Below, piece by piece: positions 62,726 through 64,000 of a stretch of DNA of 64,000 bases. Under the pieces are notes generated by a model. It was not told the origin of the DNA. It did no database searches and was given only the letters and a program-made list of their open reading frames with translations. A program made the translations under genes and the position numbers. Source of the DNA: Halomonas sp. S3-1-1. Its GTDB lineage: Bacteria; Pseudomonadota; Gammaproteobacteria; Pseudomonadales; Halomonadaceae. How positions within the stretch are numbered: the first letter of the stretch is position 1; every line of letters begins with the position of its first letter. Location: assembly GCF_023757625.1 (NCBI RefSeq), contig NZ_JALGBZ010000001.1, positions 930,001-994,000 of the forward strand. Direction: 5' to 3'.

Positions 62726-63737
62726 ATGCCGCGGTTTCGGGCTCGCGGATCAGGCCGAGAGCATCGTCATAAAGGCGCAGGCCCGCACCTTCCTTGTGAG
62801 CGTGCTCGGAAAGGTGACGCCGAAAGCGTCGCCCGCCCGGGCAGCCTTGGAAAAGCCCCAGCAGGTGACGGGTGATGTGGTTGAGCTTCGCGCCTTCATC
62901 GAGCCGCGTTTGGATGTACGGGCGAAACGCCTGCGCCGCGTCCAGCCGGCTCATGGCCGGGCCGGGCTCCCCGAAAATCGCCTGATCGACTCCGGCCAGC
63001 AGCCACGGGTTCTGATACGCCTCGCGCCCGACCATGACGCTATCGACGTGCGCAAGCTGCGTCTGACACTCCTCGAGCGTCTTGATGCCGCCGTTAATGC
63101 CAATATGAAGCTCGGGGTTCGCGGCTTTCAAGCGGTGTACGCGCGGGTAGTTCAGCGGCGGCACGTCGCGGTTCTGCTTGGGCGACAGCCCCTGCAGCCA
63201 CGCCTTACGCGCGTGCACGGTAAACGTGGTGCAGCCGGCCTCGGCCACCATAGCGATAAAGCGCGCCAGGTCCGCGTCCTCGTCCTGGTCGTCGATACCG
63301 ATCCGGCACTTTACCGTCACCGGAATCGACACCGCCGCCTGCATCGCCTTCACCGCCGCCGCCACCTTCTCCGGGTAGCCCATCAGGCACGCGCCGATCA
63401 GGTTGTTCTGCACCCGATCGCTGGGGCAGCCCACGTTCAGGTTCACCTCGTCATAGCCCCACTGCTCGGCAATCGCCGCACACTCGGCGAGCTCACCCGC
63501 GTCGCTACCGCCAAGTTGCAGCGCAATCGGATGCTCCACCTCGGTGTAACCCAGAAAGCGCTCGCGCGGCGAGCCGTGCAAAATTGCCCCGGTGGTCACC
63601 ATCTCGGTGTAGAGCAGGGTGCGGCGGGTCAACGTGCGGGCGAACGCGCGGTAATCGCGGGTCGTCCAGTCCATCATGGGCGCCACCGAGAAGCGGCGGC
63701 CCCGGTCGGCGCTATTTTCGTTCGTAAAATCGGTCAT
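62724..63737 (-). CDS. dusA: tRNA-dihydrouridine synthase A
   Basis: This 337-residue flavoprotein reduces uridine 20 and 20a in tRNA. FSVAPMMDWTTRDYRAFARTL is the N-terminal DusA signature. The catalytic cysteine is in VNLNVGCPSDRVQ, and GACLM is nearby. VKCRIGIDDQDEDADLARF and NGGIKTLEEC bind FMN and close the barrel. It is convergent with the catalase gene. Confidence 0.95.
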   Translation of the reverse strand: MTDFTNENSADRGRRFSVAPMMDWTTRDYRAFARTLTRRTLLYTEMVTTGAILHGSPRERFLGYTEVEHPIALQLGGSDAGELAECAAIAEQWGYDEVNLNVGCPSDRVQNNLIGACLMGYPEKVAAAVKAMQAAVSIPVTVKCRIGIDDQDEDADLARFIAMVAEAGCTTFTVHARKAWLQGLSPKQNRDVPPLNYPRVHRLKAANPELHIGINGGIKTLEECQTQLAHVDSVMVGREAYQNPWLLAGVDQAIFGEPGPAMSRLDAAQAFRPYIQTRLDEGAKLNHITRHLLGLFQGCPGGRRFRRHLSEHAHKEGAGLRLYDDALGLIREPETAA

Positions 63738-63751
63738 GGAAATCGGTTCTT

Positions 63752-63773
63752 TAGCTGTATAAATATATAGCTA
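63752..63773 (-). promoter_or_regulatory. Near-palindrome at the dusA promoter
   Basis: TAGCTGTATA and TATATAGCTA form 10-bp arms with one mismatch in a 22-base AT-rich palindrome, 15 bases upstream of the dusA start. It includes a plausible -10 box. Confidence 0.4.
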
Positions 63774-64000
63774 TAGTATGGGTATGGCTGAAACGAGCGC
63801 TGTGAACAACCGGTAGTGACGAGCCGCGGCTCGACGGAAAGCTGATTTGTGGCGGGTCGTTTCATGCACGATCAATGGGATTGGCGGTATTGTACGGAAG
63901 AAAGCGGAGTACTCACAGCGCGAGAAGCCAAAGGTGACAAGAAAGCTCGGGGCAGGCTCCGCGCAACGGCGTTGGTTTGAGCGAGCAAATTGAAACCAAA
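63774..64000. other. Window end without recognisable gene
   Basis: No coding frame, RNA gene or repeat can be supported in these 227 bases. A gene could begin or end just outside the window. Confidence 0.4.

Noticed and set aside
1-64000. Search for rRNA, tRNA, CRISPR arrays, insertion sequences and phage genes
   Set aside because: No transposase, integrase, repeat-spacer array, or recognisable tRNA/rRNA sequence was found; absence is by eye only, and a tRNA scan would settle it.

Overview
This is a GC-rich chromosomal window of a free-living proteobacterium. The best guess is a halophilic gammaproteobacterium of the Halomonadaceae (Halomonas-like). That is inferred from the E. coli-like GntR, OpgG/OpgH, DusA, YghU and YaeQ, the TRAP and polyol ABC transporters, the many acidic proteins, and the GC-rich codon use. 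I saw no rRNA, tRNA, CRISPR array, insertion sequence or prophage gene. Gene density is high and most starts have a recognisable Shine-Dalgarno sequence.

Layout. (1) 1-2540: end of a TRAP dicarboxylate-type transporter operon (receptor, small and large permease). (2) 2576-5637: modE-modABC molybdate uptake on the minus strand, with a ModE-type box before modA. (3) 5680-14713: a set of genes resembling parts of riboflavin and pterin synthesis (GTP cyclohydrolase II, RibD reductase domain, creatininase-family amidohydrolase, PTPS-like protein, zinc-less MDR oxidoreductase). They sit with a glycosyltransferase-methyltransferase fusion, a flippase-like membrane protein, a CDP-alcohol phosphatidyltransferase and an FkbM methyltransferase. 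This is the best candidate for an undescribed pathway. (4) 14713-21405: osmoregulated periplasmic glucan synthesis (opgG-opgH), a membrane sulfatase/phosphoglycerol-transferase-like protein, an LpxL-like acyltransferase and a small membrane protein. (5) 21501-28051: a VOC protein, an MFS transporter and an acyl-CoA dehydrogenase / acyl-CoA synthetase / enoyl-CoA hydratase trio that resembles DmdC-DmdB-DmdD.

(6) 28154-38179: gluconate genes (gntP; gntK-gntR) with two matching GntR operators, interspersed with YaeQ, an LpxR-like outer-membrane protein, DUF421, YghU, an Asp/Glu racemase, Ohr, a MOSC protein and an OsmC protein. (7) 38365-41252: a PRC-barrel protein, a 2OG-Fe(II) oxygenase and two Nudix hydrolases. 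(8) 41405-51499: a polyol catabolic operon (SorC-type regulator, four ABC transporter genes, HAD phosphatase, mannitol/arabitol dehydrogenase, xylulokinase, fructosamine-kinase-like protein). (9) 51623-59704: a TolC-MexA-MexB-type RND efflux operon and a TetR repressor, with similar 16-bp operator-like sites at both promoters. (10) 59821-63737: an aspartoacylase-family hydrolase followed by a 13-bp tandem repeat, a catalase and dusA.

How the parts may fit. Transporters for organic acids, gluconate and polyols feed central metabolism. Ohr, OsmC, catalase, YghU and the RND pump handle oxidative and chemical stress. OpgGH with its neighbours and LpxR/LpxL-like proteins remodel the envelope. The region 3 genes look like a dedicated pathway that makes a GTP-derived pyrimidine or pteridine and then glycosylates, methylates and perhaps attaches or exports it at the membrane. 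The product is not identifiable from sequence.
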